Shown here: positions 12,861 through 23,470 of the stretch, one piece after another | How the letters are laid out: each line of letters starts with the position of its first letter | How positions within the stretch are numbered: position 1 is the first letter of the stretch | Made by a program: the position numbers and the translations under genes | The notes under the pieces: generated by a model | What the model was told of the DNA's origin: nothing | What the model saw: only the letters and a program-made list of their open reading frames with translations | The model's database searches: none | Source: Pycnopodia helianthoides | Lineage: Eukaryota; Echinodermata; Asteroidea; Forcipulatida; Asteriidae | DNA length: 64,000 nt | Reading direction: 5' to 3' | Assembly (NCBI GenBank): GCA_032158295.1 | Contig: CM063247.1 | Coordinates: 22,434,358-22,498,357, forward strand

Positions 12861-14192
12861 TTGAAAAAAAGTATCCTTTTGAGAACACGAAACAGAACTT
12901 TATTTCGAAGGTATGAAATACTATGTCAAAGGGAACGAAATAAAAAGAACATTGTCCCTTTAAAGGCTCCGTACATTTAAGACCACATTGCTGCCATATT
13001 TGTAGTGCTAAAAAACTGGTAAGACCCGTATAAGCTTAGCCTTGCTCCAAGATTACTATATCAAAAAGGGGGTTACTGCATTCTAAAGTGTTGTTTTGGT
13101 AAACAACGTTTAACAAAATCAATAAGTCCTCCTTAGAGAAAATGGCTGTGTTTTTTTTCCCCCACGCAAAGGTTATCAGAGGCGTTAACACTCAGTGCAT
13201 ATTCAGACCCAACAGTTCAACACTGTTTCAATAGATTCACAGTATTACTATTAGAATTGTTATTATTATTTTGTTGTTATTATTATTATTATATAATATA
13301 TATGTATACACGTTGCATCATGTTGCTATAACAGCGTTCACAGAAGGTATTTGTTTGTTTATTGTTTGGTTGATTTATTTCGGTGTCGGCTTTAACATAT
13401 AGATATAGTTATTATTTCGTTAGTTTATTTGTTAGGTGGTGACTGTAACATTTACCGAACGGTTTACTTTTGAGTTAAGAAATTAAAATAATATTATATC
13501 GAAGCTGCTGTGTGCTTTAAAACAGCCAGGCTTCTTAGCCGCATTTTTTTGTTGTATTCAAGTAACTAGTCGTTGTATTTGCTTCCCCTGACCTCCATCA
13601 TGCCGTAATAAGTGTTGTCAATCGTCGTGTTTTGGGGGATAACAATGCAAACTTGTTGCCCACGTGAGAAAGGCACATACCCTACAACTTGGTATTGGCT
13701 ATAGAGCATACCGGAACTTCAGAAAAGAAATGGTGGTGAACAAAAGAAAGACAAAATAAAAATCCAGATGTGGTTTTTCTCTTGAAATTGATTACTGATT
13801 ACCGGAATTAAGCCGACGAAAAGTCCCCTGGACAACAATTATGAAAGACAGGCAAGTGTCAAAAAGAAATACCAGGGTGTCCATCCAATATCCGGATAAA
13901 GGAACCTTTTGTGTTTCTTTCTTTTTTACCCCTTTTTTTGCTTCATCCTCGGCGGCTGATCAATTGAGTGATGGAAAGTGGCGGTCCTTATATACGTACA
14001 TTAGGCCCCTCACTGCACCGAGGGAAGTAAATCAACACAAACTAGTTCCCAAGTCGTAAATAAGTTCTAGGACAACAACACAGATTGTTAATTAAGAAGC
14101 CCTGAGTGTAGCTTTCCAATTGTGTGAGGAAAATTGCAAAGTGATTTTTGCGGTTGATTAAACCAACCTGCTGGCAGTAAATCACGTGAATC

Positions 14193-14194
<2 letters not shown>
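12861..14194. other. Non-coding AT-rich DNA
   Basis: No supportable gene. A TTA/TTG microsatellite lies at about 13262-13295. The rest is unremarkable. Confidence 0.55.
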
Positions 14195-14225
<31 letters not shown>

Positions 14226-14556
14226 ACACAGAAGGGCATATGTGGGGTCCTGACAACAATGGAACAATGGACCCCACAAGGTCATTTCAATAGGAACAAT
14301 TGGGCCCCACAAGGGAATTCTTCAGAAAAGGGAATAATAGAACAACAATAGCAGTACCCCACATTCCGGATCCGTAAGGATGTGTGGACACACAGAAGGG
14401 CATATGTGGGGTCCTGACAACAATGGAACAATGGACCCCACAAGGTCATTTCAATAGGAACAATTGGGCCCCACAAGGGAATTCTTCAGAAAAGGGAATA
14501 ATAGAACAACAATAGCAGTACCCCCACATTCCAGGATCCCGTAAGGATGTGTGTGT

Positions 14557-14592
<36 letters not shown>
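14195..14592. repeat. 164-bp tandem duplication flanked by TG microsatellites
   Basis: A TG run (about 14195-14222) precedes two near-identical units. GAAGGGCATATGTGGGGTCC occurs at 14231 and again at 14395, a 164-bp period, followed in both by the same sequence to GTAAGGATGTGTG. The second copy runs into a longer TG run (about 14546-14592). Differences are a few single-base indels in the CCCC and GGATCC parts. Apparent minus-strand frames (His-Thr repeats) are translations of the CA dinucleotide. Confidence 0.9.
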
Positions 14593-14599
<7 letters not shown>

Positions 14600-16393
14600 T
14601 TGTTCCCCGTGTAAGGTTGAACAAGATTGAACAGAGCACAAAAAAAAAAAAAAAACTAAATGCGATCGACGATACCAATACAACGATGCATTTCCTTCGT
14701 TATGGATTTTCAGCCTGGGAAACAGATATTGATGTGGTGTTTTATTGATTAGATCACATCCTCAAGATCCCTCCCCTCTTCGAACAGAAAAATTAATACA
14801 AAAATCACAAGATAAACAAATTATTTTTGTTGAGCTTTGATGTCGACAATTGTAAAAGACAGGAATTGTATGAGCAGAAACATTCTCATTGGTGGGGAAA
14901 GAGTGTTGCATAATGCCCCTACCTCGCCCATACCCGTCCGATATGTTTGTATATTATTTTGTTACCGGTGAGGCCGTTCACGATTTGATTTCATTTGGGT
15001 AATTGCGGTACAAAACATTGAAAGTGTCCTTCTTAAGACTTGTGCCCCGAAATGCTCTAGAAAGTACAAGGTCACTCTTTTTTTTTATAAACAAGGTGAC
15101 ATGGTCTTTGGAGTGGTTATTCTGCCGCTCGCAACCTCACAAGTTTGCCAAACCAATTGAGCACTTCCCTTTGTTGGTTCTGTGTTTGTACTTTAATTTT
15201 GTCTCAGCAAGCTCTGTTTATTTTGCACACAAACTCAATTGGATGGATGCTGTGATTTGGTCAAAGCATTACTCCCCCTTTGTTCATGTACACGTCATCT
15301 TACGGGTACACACAAGTAGACCAATATTACTTGACCTGCTTGGATGTAAGTGCTTGTTCGTGCTGTCTTAATATTGACCAATGAGCTATTTGCAAGTTAG
15401 ATTTAAAAAAAATAAAATAAAACAAACGGTACGATGCCTCGTTCGGTCTCAAGTGAATTCTCAATTTGAATTCTTCCGACTAAATACAGTGTTGCTTTCT
15501 GAAGAACATTGCACTAATAACTAAAAAGCTTCTTGGCTGCATTTAATCAAGAAAACCATGGTCTCCGCCGTACAGAACAGCACAGGTACAGTTTTTGTTT
15601 GATACATTAATATTAACAAGCAAACATGAGCTGGGCCCCTGGCCAATTCTTCATGATTATGCTGTCGTTAAAAAACACATTAGACGGCACTTTGAATACG
15701 TATCGGCTAATGCAACTGATCCGTGTTGTGCTTGGTATCGACAACTATTTATAGACACACACATTCCAAACAAACTCCCTTGTTCCAGTTAGTGTGAGAC
15801 GTCCAACCTGTATCCCGTATTGGATCAAAACCTTGGCCTAATTGTGTTGTTTATTTTTTACGTCTAGTATGCTCAGAACTGGTTAAGTCACAATGCCAAC
15901 TTGCTCATATATGTTCGATACCCACTCACTTTGTTCGATAGCAAAATATCTGGAAGTAGAGCGTCAAATTGCGATTATTATCTATAGCACTACAATTAGC
16001 ATTGATTATTTATTGCGTTGGATGCGAGTTATTAGTATTAGTGCTTTGATATTTAGTTTTATTGATATAGCCTTACTACAAGAAGTAGTTGCTCGAATTA
16101 TAACCTCGAAGGAAATCATTGACAAGCAGTTGACCGTCAAGAATTGTACCAATGAGAATTGCACCCAAAATAAGAAGTGTAAACAAAAGTTTGTAAATAT
16201 ACCATTGCAAATGTAATCTTGAGCGTGTTCGTGGGCAACTATTACTGTGTTATTACAGTCTGTCAGTCAAGGCTACGTTAGAGTTAGCTGTGACAGTTAA
16301 AAAAAAATTTTAAAAAAAGCAAAAAAAAAAACATAAACATATATATGCAGCTCCATTCGAATAGTTAACAAATGGAGTTAACGATGTAATTAC
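14593..16393. other. Non-coding DNA
   Basis: No supportable gene. Open frames at 15003-15371 and 15893-16216 (+) match nothing I recognise and lack flanking splice or start context that would argue for coding. Confidence 0.5.
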
Positions 16394-16660
16394 CTCCCTG
16401 CACATCTAGTGCTGTGGACCATACTTTTTGTAATACATCTTTAATGTCCACTCCTGATCTGTCTGGCACGTTCTGCATTAACGCCAGAGTAAACCTCAAT
16501 GGTCGGCATCCATTATACATTTCGGATTTAATTCCAGGGTGAAATGTGCTATGAGTAAATGTACCTGGCAGTTTAGGACTTAGTCTTGAACATAATTCTT
16601 GCCGAAAATGGGGATCGGCAAACCTGCAGTACGTTTGCATCACACATGTTCCGATGACAA
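16394..16660 (-). other. Possible exon of an unrecognised gene or old element
   Basis: On the minus strand a frame stays open for about 90 codons with protein-like composition (for example YCRFADPHFRQELCSRL near its start and DVLQKVWSTALDVQG near its end). It is bounded by an AAACAG that could serve as an acceptor (before 16660) and a GAG|GTAATT that could serve as a donor (after 16394). The span is 267 nt, a multiple of three, and would be a phase 1-1 exon. There is no recognised domain, no second exon seen nearby and a weak polypyrimidine tract, so a chance frame is the leading alternative. Confidence 0.2.
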
Positions 16661-16709
16661 CTGTTTATGCATTGGACAAGACGACTGCTGACATACACTG
16701 TTTAGTCTC

Positions 16710-17313
16710 TTAAAGCAAAGTGTACCTTTTGGTGTTTGGAACCGATCGACTGATTTGTTCCCGAATATATATATATATATATATGCAATACAACTAACCT
16801 GTAGAAATTTCGTTTCAAAAGGTGGTAGCGTGTACGTACAGGATATATCGTGTACATGCACCTTATCGTGTACGTACACGATTAGATAATCGTCTAGGTA
16901 CATGATAAGTTCGAACTTATCGTGTACGTACACGAAAACGATTGTGTACGAACACGATGATTATTGTGTACGTACACGATAAGTTATCGTGCACGTACAC
17001 AATCAGAAAGATTTTGGTTTAGTTCATGTAGCGGCAATACGCTTTCGTACACTTCTGAGATATCGCCGAATGTTTGGAGTGGCTATGTGCACGCAGGAAG
17101 AATAATCCGTAATTAAATCTGAGAAACGCTTCATGCTTTTGTATAGATTAAAGTGTTTCTGAATCCCTGTCTCTAGAACCACATTCCTTTGAAGGGGAAT
17201 TGTTTCTCAGAATGTTATACATTAACAACAGCTGCATACGTGCTTCTTACCAAGTAAGATTTTATGGTCATACATTTTCGGAGTAATTACCAAAATGTAT
17301 ACACTCCCTTTAA
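16710..17313 (+). mobile_element. Repeat family A, copy 2, TTAA-flanked, with an internal insertion
   Basis: The left end is TTAAAGCAAAGTGTACC and the right end is TACACTCCCTTTAA, which form imperfect inverted termini bounded by TTAA on both sides, as with piggyBac-like non-autonomous elements. The interior shares ordered blocks with the copies at 6870-7164 and 42359-42722. Relative to both of those copies it carries about 221 extra bases between GGTGGTAGCG (16821-16830) and TTCTGAGATATCGCC (from 17052). It also has an AT run at about 16765-16784. Non-coding. Confidence 0.75.
16831..17051. repeat. Array of GTGTACGTACAC palindromes inserted in a family A element
   Basis: Perfect or near-perfect palindromes of the form TATCGTGTACGTACACGATA recur with centres near 16835, 16854, 16874, 16927, 16949, 16971 and 16994, mostly 19-23 bp apart with one wider gap. 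The array starts exactly where the host repeat is interrupted and the insert ends in GTACAC, so it behaves as a discrete insertion. No coding potential. Confidence 0.8.
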
Positions 17314-17595
17314 GGCTTTAGACCACAATCTATTTTCCCCTCCCGAAGATGAAGAACTGCGGCGTTTACCATTGAGGGAAGGATACTCTTTGTCTGGTTT
17401 CTGTTTTGTTTTGTTCCTCCCCACGGTGCTATTGATTAGACAGCATCAGTCAGCTTATGTCAGTCATAATTAACAATTGATTCACGATTCGTCCATCCCA
17501 CGTTTACAATAGTGTGCCAGTTTATTGTACAGCAAAAAACAACAACACAACCTTCTCGATCATTATCTCTTGATACATTCATTTGGAATTAACAT

Positions 17596-17982
17596 TTAAA
17601 GGTATTGTGCAGGATTGGTAGAGCTGACGAATAGTCGCAGACAGTGTCCACGTTTTGTGTGATCAACCATAAAATACATGACATAAATTTGGGCTTCATC
17701 ACTTGAGAGTCGGGAGAATTGAGTGAAAAACCGTGTTTATTTTTCAGCATGTGTACAAAATGTCCTAAATGTTGGTTGTGTTTTATATATATATATTTTT
17801 TATTATTTTTTGTGTAGGTTTTCAGATACCGTTTTTCCCAAATATGACTTCAGTCCAGAGGGAAATATTCAAAAGAATAAAATGTTTTTATTACGGACTT
17901 CATACTCGGAAAGCTTTCAGACTAAAGTCAAACAAATATTGGTTTTTATCTTTACCAATCCTGTATAGGACTCTTACACCAT
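17596..17982 (+). mobile_element. Repeat family B, copy 1
   Basis: Begins TTAAAGGTATTGTGCAGG with GATTGGTAGAGCTGAC next, and ends near CTTTACCAATCCTGTATAGG, so the outer ends are inverted (CAGGATTGGTA versus TACCAATCCTG). The interior shares TAGTCGC-GACAGTGT, GTGAAAAACC-TG, TTTCAGCATGT, TAGGTTTTC-GAT and GAAAGCTTTCAGACTA with the minus-strand copy at 62258-62620. A TATATA-rich stretch at about 17784-17812 is extra here. Non-coding. Confidence 0.75.
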
Positions 17983-18418
17983 TACATTGTGAGCCCCTCT
18001 TTTATCTATTGATCTTTTAATCTCGTTTATTTATTTAAAGTTGTCGAAAATAAACCACGGCTAAGGGCCTTCCCTTTTATCATTTTTTGTGTGTGTTTAT
18101 CTTCTATATGGCTGTCGCGAATAGTTGTGCCTTAAGTCTTAAATGCTTTATGATGCAACCGGCCGGTTTAATAAAAACGTACCTGGAACCATATTGACAT
18201 AGACCTTGAAGATTAAATACAGTGTCAAAAAAAAACAAAAAAAAACATCCCAAAACAAAACATTGGTGCATTCATTGATATTTTCCTTCCTCGATTTCTT
18301 TCTCACTCATTCCTTCATCAATACTCTTTTCACTAAACCCTTGCATTTGATTTTCTCTTATTTCTTACTCTTTTCTTTCTATCTCTTCACTCTCTACTGC
18401 TCTCTCTAGCTACAATCA
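17983..18418. other. Non-coding AT-rich DNA
   Basis: No supportable gene. Grades into the pyrimidine-rich tract. Confidence 0.5.
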
Positions 18419-18780
18419 TCTTCCTCTCTCTCTCTCTCTCTCTCTCTCTCATCTTCTCTCTCTCTCTACTCTCCTCTCTCTCTTCTCTCTCTTCATCTCC
18501 TCTCTTCTACGTCCTCTCTCACTCTCTTCATCGTCTCACTCTCTCTCGCTTTCCTCATCTCCGCATCTTCCATATACCGTCTCTTTTTCTCATTTTCTTC
18601 TTCCCCCGTCTATCTCGTCCTCTATAAATGACTCTCCTCATTTCTAATTCTCCTTTTCATCATCTTTCTCTTCTTTTATTACTGACGTCTCTATCGTCAT
18701 GTCCTTCCTTCCTCCTTCCCCCATCCATAATCATCTCTCTCTCGTCTTTATTTAAAATCTCGATCTCTCTCCCTTGTGCT
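18419..18780. repeat. CT-rich low-complexity tract
   Basis: A (TC)n core at about 18423-18450 is extended by degenerate CTCTCTT/CATCT sequence to about 18780. The plus strand is almost pure pyrimidine in parts. Leu/Ser-rich frames across it are compositional artefacts. Confidence 0.8.
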
Positions 18781-19170
18781 TGTGCCTTAAAGGTACTTTG
18801 TTTTCGTACGTCATACACGGTGCAGGGCTTTATAGATGCCCCGCGATGCAGAAATGCATGATGGATTTGTCAATGGAATAAAAACACGATGGCCTCACCC
18901 TTGTGAAGGTCTGAAATAATAAGAACCATTAAAGAGAATAAATACAAAGACCTGCCAAGTTGTCTGCAACGCAGTAAAAAAAAAAAAAAAAAAAAAAAAG
19001 TATGGTCGTATGTTAAGGAAAAAACTATATTATATTGTTTCACATATCGGTCCCAGTTTGGGAGTATCAACACACGCTGGCACGCACCAAAAGTGAAATC
19101 AGGGATTTCGAACTGTCCCCATTTTATTTGTAGCAACGGCTCTTATTAATTTTTCTTTTACATACTTTTA
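18781..19170. other. Non-coding DNA with a poly(A) run
   Basis: Poly(A) of about 24 bases at 18976-18999. Otherwise no gene or repeat seen. Confidence 0.55.
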
Positions 19171-19570
19171 AACTGAAGACCTTCATCCAACCGGGAACCA
19201 TTTTGGTTTAGGTCCCAAGTTTGATTGTGTACCGTTACCCACACGCAAATACTACTAGATATTTCCAGTGAGCTTGGAAACTGCCCAAGACAAGAGCCGA
19301 AACTTGCCCCAAAACGGTCGGAAAGAACATGTTTTGATTGTGGGATAAAACTTTTGAACGGAGCTTTATAAACTGAAGACCTTCATCCAACCGGGAACCA
19401 TTTTGGTTTAGGTCCCAAGTTTGATTGTGTACCGTTACCCACACACAAATACTACTAGATATTTCCAGTGAGCTTGGAAACTGCCCACGACAAGAGCCGA
19501 AACTTGCCCCAAAACGGTCGGGAAGAACATGCTTTGATTGTGGGATAAAACTTTTGAACGGAGCTTTATA
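19171..19570. repeat. Exact-period 200-bp tandem duplication
   Basis: AACTGAAGACCTTCATCCAA begins at 19171 and again at 19371. The units abut without a gap and end in GAGCTTTATA. By eye they differ at about four substitutions in 200 bp (for example CACGCAAAT/CACACAAAT, CCCAAGAC/CCCACGAC, GGAAAG/GGGAAG, TGTTTTG/TGCTTTG) and no indels, so the duplication is young. Both copies keep the same minus-strand frame open, but I do not recognise the peptide. Confidence 0.92.
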
Positions 19571-20880
19571 ACTCCTTTAAAGATAAATACCCCTTTACCC
19601 TCGGGTAGAGATCTATGTTTGAGCATTACTCGTAATTGAAGACTTTATCTTGACCCTGAAGCTCGAATTCGTAGCGCGGACAAATCCCTCTGTCACTCAG
19701 TTAAACAGAACTTGAGTTAAGCAGGTTAGTAAGGGTTGGGTTTAGAACAAAAAGTAGAAACAAAAGAAAAAAAATGCAAATTTCGAAAATCAATTCTCTT
19801 TTGAACTTACTTACTTTCAAACTGACCTAATTAAGTTCGAAAGCAAATAAATGTTTTTTTTTTGTAAAGGAAGTTTTTACGTATTGTACTCGAACGGGCT
19901 CTTTTTGTCTTTCTTTTGAGCCACCAACAATGCAACCATAAACCAACCTGTAATTGTTTTTTAAGGAAATGCACTGGCATGGGTTTTCCTATTCAATATT
20001 TTCGTTTTACTTATTTATTCATGCTACTACTACCTTTTTTTTTTTTGCATTTATTTTCTCAATAAATTTGTATATTGAATTTAAACCAAATAACCCAACC
20101 GTAACCCAAATACAACTCCATTACAGACCACTGAATGCATGTCACATGAATTCATTTGTCCATCACAAATTTTACACAACAAATAAACACCAACCCAGTG
20201 GTATGAAAGGGGGCATCCAGGATGTCAAGACTACCTTAGATGAACAATACAAACCATAACACAGAATAATAACAACACAACAAAAAAGAAACGGGGCATG
20301 CTATTTTTCAACTGCTTACCTATTATTTCTCGTCCATTAATGATGTTTTACCTACTGAAGAGGTGGACCCTTTTTAGAGATAAATATCCACCATAAAATC
20401 AAGTCTTAAATACAAAATATTGTCCGTCTGCCATTTTAAGTATGATTGATTGATTTTGCTGGTACCACTTTCCATAAGGCAGTGAACAAATAAAATATCG
20501 GAAAACAAAGAATCAACAAAATGCTTTATAAACATTTGAGTATATCGCATCGGGATACAATTAAATTAATGGTTTTGTTTTGACATTCAGACATATGTTG
20601 CTTCCACAGAAATCTACAGCGTGACCAGTACCCAGTACTTCTTCCGTTGCAAGTTTTATATGCAAAGTGCCCGGTGGAAATATATAAAATGGATTTTGCT
20701 GAATGCATTGTTCAAACTCATCATCAGCGTACTTTGCCGATTTCTATTTGATTGTCCACGCTTAACAAATGCTGACTGTTTGATGTGGCTGATTACTTAC
20801 CCCCGTCTACCGTCTTCCCTGTGCTTCTCCAGCGTGCCATTCAAAATCGCAAGTTAATGACATTTTCATTTTGCCGGTGG
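19571..20880. other. Non-coding AT-rich DNA upstream of the receptor gene
   Basis: No supportable gene. T-runs at 19853-19863 and 20033-20046. Short open frames lack recognisable content. Confidence 0.55.
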
Positions 20881-21220
20881 CCACTCATGACGTAGTTAGG
20901 ATACTGGGGGCGGGCTTTACCGGTCGAAGTAAAATCAATCGAGTCAGGAGCTTGAGCCTCACTCGTCACAGCGGATAGATACCTGACGGGTGCTGTGAGG
21001 AACGGATCTTCAGTCTTGAAGAAACGAACTATAGGAACATCACCTTTCTGAAGTGAGGGTTAACGTTTGGCAGACCGTCGCATGGCACCAAAGTTGCTGT
21101 GTCGGGCAAGGGCTCGCTCCCTTTACAATTCCTGACTTTCGGTGATACAGATCAAAATTGTCCCGACTAAAAAAACCTGCTTTGTTTATTGCTTCTTTCA
21201 GCCTTGATACAGAACCAACC
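20881..21220 (+). promoter_or_regulatory. Probable promoter and 5'UTR of the receptor gene
   Basis: The sequence becomes noticeably GC-richer from about 20880 to the start codon. It includes a TGACGTAG CRE-like site at 20888-20895, a GC box GGGGGCGGGC at 20906-20915 and a TCAGTC initiator-like motif at 21010-21015. No TATA box is evident at a sensible distance. A pyrimidine tract ending CTTCTTTCAG at about 21200 could instead be a splice acceptor for a short 5'UTR exon located upstream. In that case the true promoter lies elsewhere and 21201-21220 is the last piece of leader. The assignment rests on position and composition only. Confidence 0.4.
21082..21135 (+). other. Upstream ORF, 17 codons plus stop, in the putative leader
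   Basis: An ATG at 21082, with G at +4 but C at -3, opens a 17-codon frame ending TGA at 21135, 85 nt before the receptor ATG. If the leader is unspliced here, this uORF would precede the receptor frame and could lower its translation. If the acceptor at about 21200 is used, the uORF is intronic and irrelevant. The peptide resembles nothing I know. Confidence 0.3.
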
Positions 21221-21667
21221 ATGACTGAATCGCAAGTATTTGTCACGGATATCGCTACGACAGTGGTAGAGGTGTTTGGACCAACCAATCTGACCAGCTT
21301 GTTCGACAGCACCAGCTCGTACAGTGGCCCCTGCACCGACTCCAACGCCTCCCTCGGGGATGGGGTCTCTCCGACCGGGACGGTCCCCGATGAAATGCTG
21401 TTCCCGAGTTCCTTCGAGATCCCATTCCGGATTGTCACACCCATCATAATGGCCATCATCTCCATCATCGGGCTAGTGGGCAACGGCACTGTCCTCTGCA
21501 TCATCTTCAAGTACCGAGAGATGCAGAACATTACCAACTATTTTATCGCCAATCTAGCGCTGACAGATGTCGCAATGCTGGGCATTTGTGCCATACCCAC
21601 GGCGGCTAATCTAGCTGGAATGAAAATGGAGGAGGGCCTGTGCAAGGGTGTTAACTACATGCAGTTT
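21221..21667 (+). CDS. KISS1R: Kisspeptin-type GPCR, coding exon 1 (N-terminus to start of TM3)
   Basis: Encodes residues 1-149 of a 397-residue class A GPCR, expected to sit in the plasma membrane and bind a C-terminally amidated kisspeptin-like neuropeptide. The start is the ATG in ACCAACCATGA, with A at -3; the frame stays open upstream but has no earlier ATG. Residues 1-70 form a Ser/Thr-rich ectodomain with N-glycosylation sequons at N23 (NLT) and N42 (NAS). No clear signal peptide is visible. TM1 is about 71-96 with the GN motif (N88 = N1.50). TM2 is about 106-130 with LALTD (D116 = D2.50). C141 is the TM3 cysteine for the disulfide to ECL2. The exon ends after VNYMQF at a strong GTAAGT donor, intron phase 0. 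CKxVNYxQ followed by VxVQATC is the signature I recall for kisspeptin receptors. Galanin or allatostatin-A receptors are the closest alternatives but fit TM3 less well. The exon is clearly GC-richer than its surroundings. Confidence 0.9.
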
Positions 21668-22149
21668 GTAAGTAAACGCAATTTAAATTGTTATTGAAAT
21701 GTAATACCTGTCTGTACAGTTTGTGGATTGATAGAGTCCCATTTAGCTCTGCATGACTTTCAATTTGATCTATACTACAGTGCACTACAGTGCACTACAC
21801 AGGGGGAAGAGTCGCTCCTAGGGCTAGGGGTTCGATCTGCTTCTCACTACGCCTGTATATGCTGCATGCACATTAATTTCAATCATCACAACTTTAAGCA
21901 TGTACTACAGAAAGAGTAAAACAAAATATTAACAACGATATAGGTTTTCGGCTGTTATCCGAACACCTAAAAAAAGAAACAAAAACAGATAAAAACAAAT
22001 TCCACACATTTTTACACAGCCGCAAACAAAACACCGAATCGAACTTGTTTTAAAGTGAAGTACAGTTATGGAATGCCTGTACTGGTAATGTGCTAAAATC
22101 AAGCCCGTTTTTGAAACAGCAGAGGGGAAACGCAGGGATAAGCAACTAT

Positions 22150-22240
22150 TTTGCCCCAGTTTCCCAGTTTCTTCACAGAGCATAAATGTTGTAATGAAAA
22201 CTCGGAGTAATACACGATTTAGATGCATCAAGTAAAACAC
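22150..22240. repeat. Short dispersed repeat C, copy 1
   Basis: TTGCCCCAGTTTC...TTCACAGAGCATAAATGTTG and a following TAGATGCATCAAGTAAAA match, in the same order, sequence at 23375-23470. An 8-bp CCCAGTTT piece is tandemly duplicated only in this copy. The family and full extent are unknown. Confidence 0.55.
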
Positions 22241-23374
22241 CGGTGGCATTCACATGAGGTATCTTGTGGTTAGACATACCTAAGATGCGTAATTGTTTTG
22301 CTTTAGCGTAAAAACCAAAAAGGATAATAAAGATAAGTCTGCATTTGATTCACTTGAACGAAAAAAAACTCAAAACGATGGGGATAACGGGGGGGGGGGT
22401 GGTGGGCTGATTTACGAGCCCTTTCTTAAAACAAAGAAGTATCGTTCCCCACATTGTTCTGTGTAATTCTCTATTGAAATCCCGGACAGGATTTTGTTTG
22501 TCTCGGTTTTAAAAAGAGAACAATATCGTAACAATGGTAGGTCTCAAACCGCATTAGTATTATGTACCGGTATAGGATGCCTTAAAGATTAATCTAAAGA
22601 TGATGTTCCACATGGATTTTGTAAATTATTTTCAGGGAAATGAGACTTAAAAGGGGCTCATTTTTAACCGCAAATTTTCATTTGTGTTAGTTTAGAAATT
22701 TACAGCCTAAATCTATCATTAGCCTATGGTCCGAAAATTGCTATCGAAACAGGACTTTAAAGCAACACATTTTTCGTTTACCATTTTCTCCCCCAAGTTG
22801 TACAAAACATGCTCAATATTTTACAACATAATCTGAAGACTAACTATATAATGTACATTTTATCATTGTTATAAACTAAGACAATATTGTAAAAGAAGAC
22901 GGCTAATTTTAGGATAAAAAAAAATCGACCATATCGTCGTTTTGGCTGGGTTTGACGAACACAATCTATCCCCTCCTCTTTTTTTAGCAGGGTTTGAAGA
23001 GCAAAGGATAACCAAATATCTCGCTCCTTATTTCGGCTTGAAAGTTTAGATGGAAACAAACAGAACCCAAATTAACAATTATAGCACCAGTAATGTTAGT
23101 AATACAAATATTGATAACAGTAACAAGCTGGTCAATGCTTTTTTTAAACGCGTAAAGAAAGGGCGCTTTTTAAAACATGGAACGGCCACACTTTACTACA
23201 CGCAATATGCTATCTGTCAGATTGGCAGAATGACAGTTCGACTGTTTTGGGTGAACTTTTCAAGGCTTTTAGTACGTATGTTTCCACACTGAAATTAAAA
23301 CGAATGTGTACCCATTAGTTGGCACAAATGGACCCATCGTGTGCAATTGATTTGGTGATAAACACATTTCGTAC

Positions 23375-23470
23375 CAATGTTGCCCCAGTTTCTTCACGGA
23401 GTGTAATTGTGGTAAATGGGAACAAAATACAAAAGTAATAAACGACTAGATGCATCAATTAGAAATAATC
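23375..23470. repeat. Short dispersed repeat C, copy 2
   Basis: TTGCCCCAGTTTCTTCACGG, AGTGTAATTGTGGTAA and TAGATGCATCAATTAGAAA parallel the copy at 22150-22240 in direct orientation, about 1.2 kb away. Confidence 0.55.

Noticed and set aside
14088..14683. His-Thr repeat proteins on the minus strand
   Set aside because: Translations of the CA/TG microsatellites and the 164-bp duplication.
21158..21220. N-terminal extension of the receptor frame upstream of the ATG at 21221
   Set aside because: It lacks an ATG (it opens with TTG), so it would need non-AUG initiation. The ATG at 21221 has good context.
21040..21537. 165-codon minus-strand frame opposite receptor exon 1
   Set aside because: It is a shadow of the GC-richer coding exon. 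The plus strand encodes recognisable GPCR helices in the same bases.
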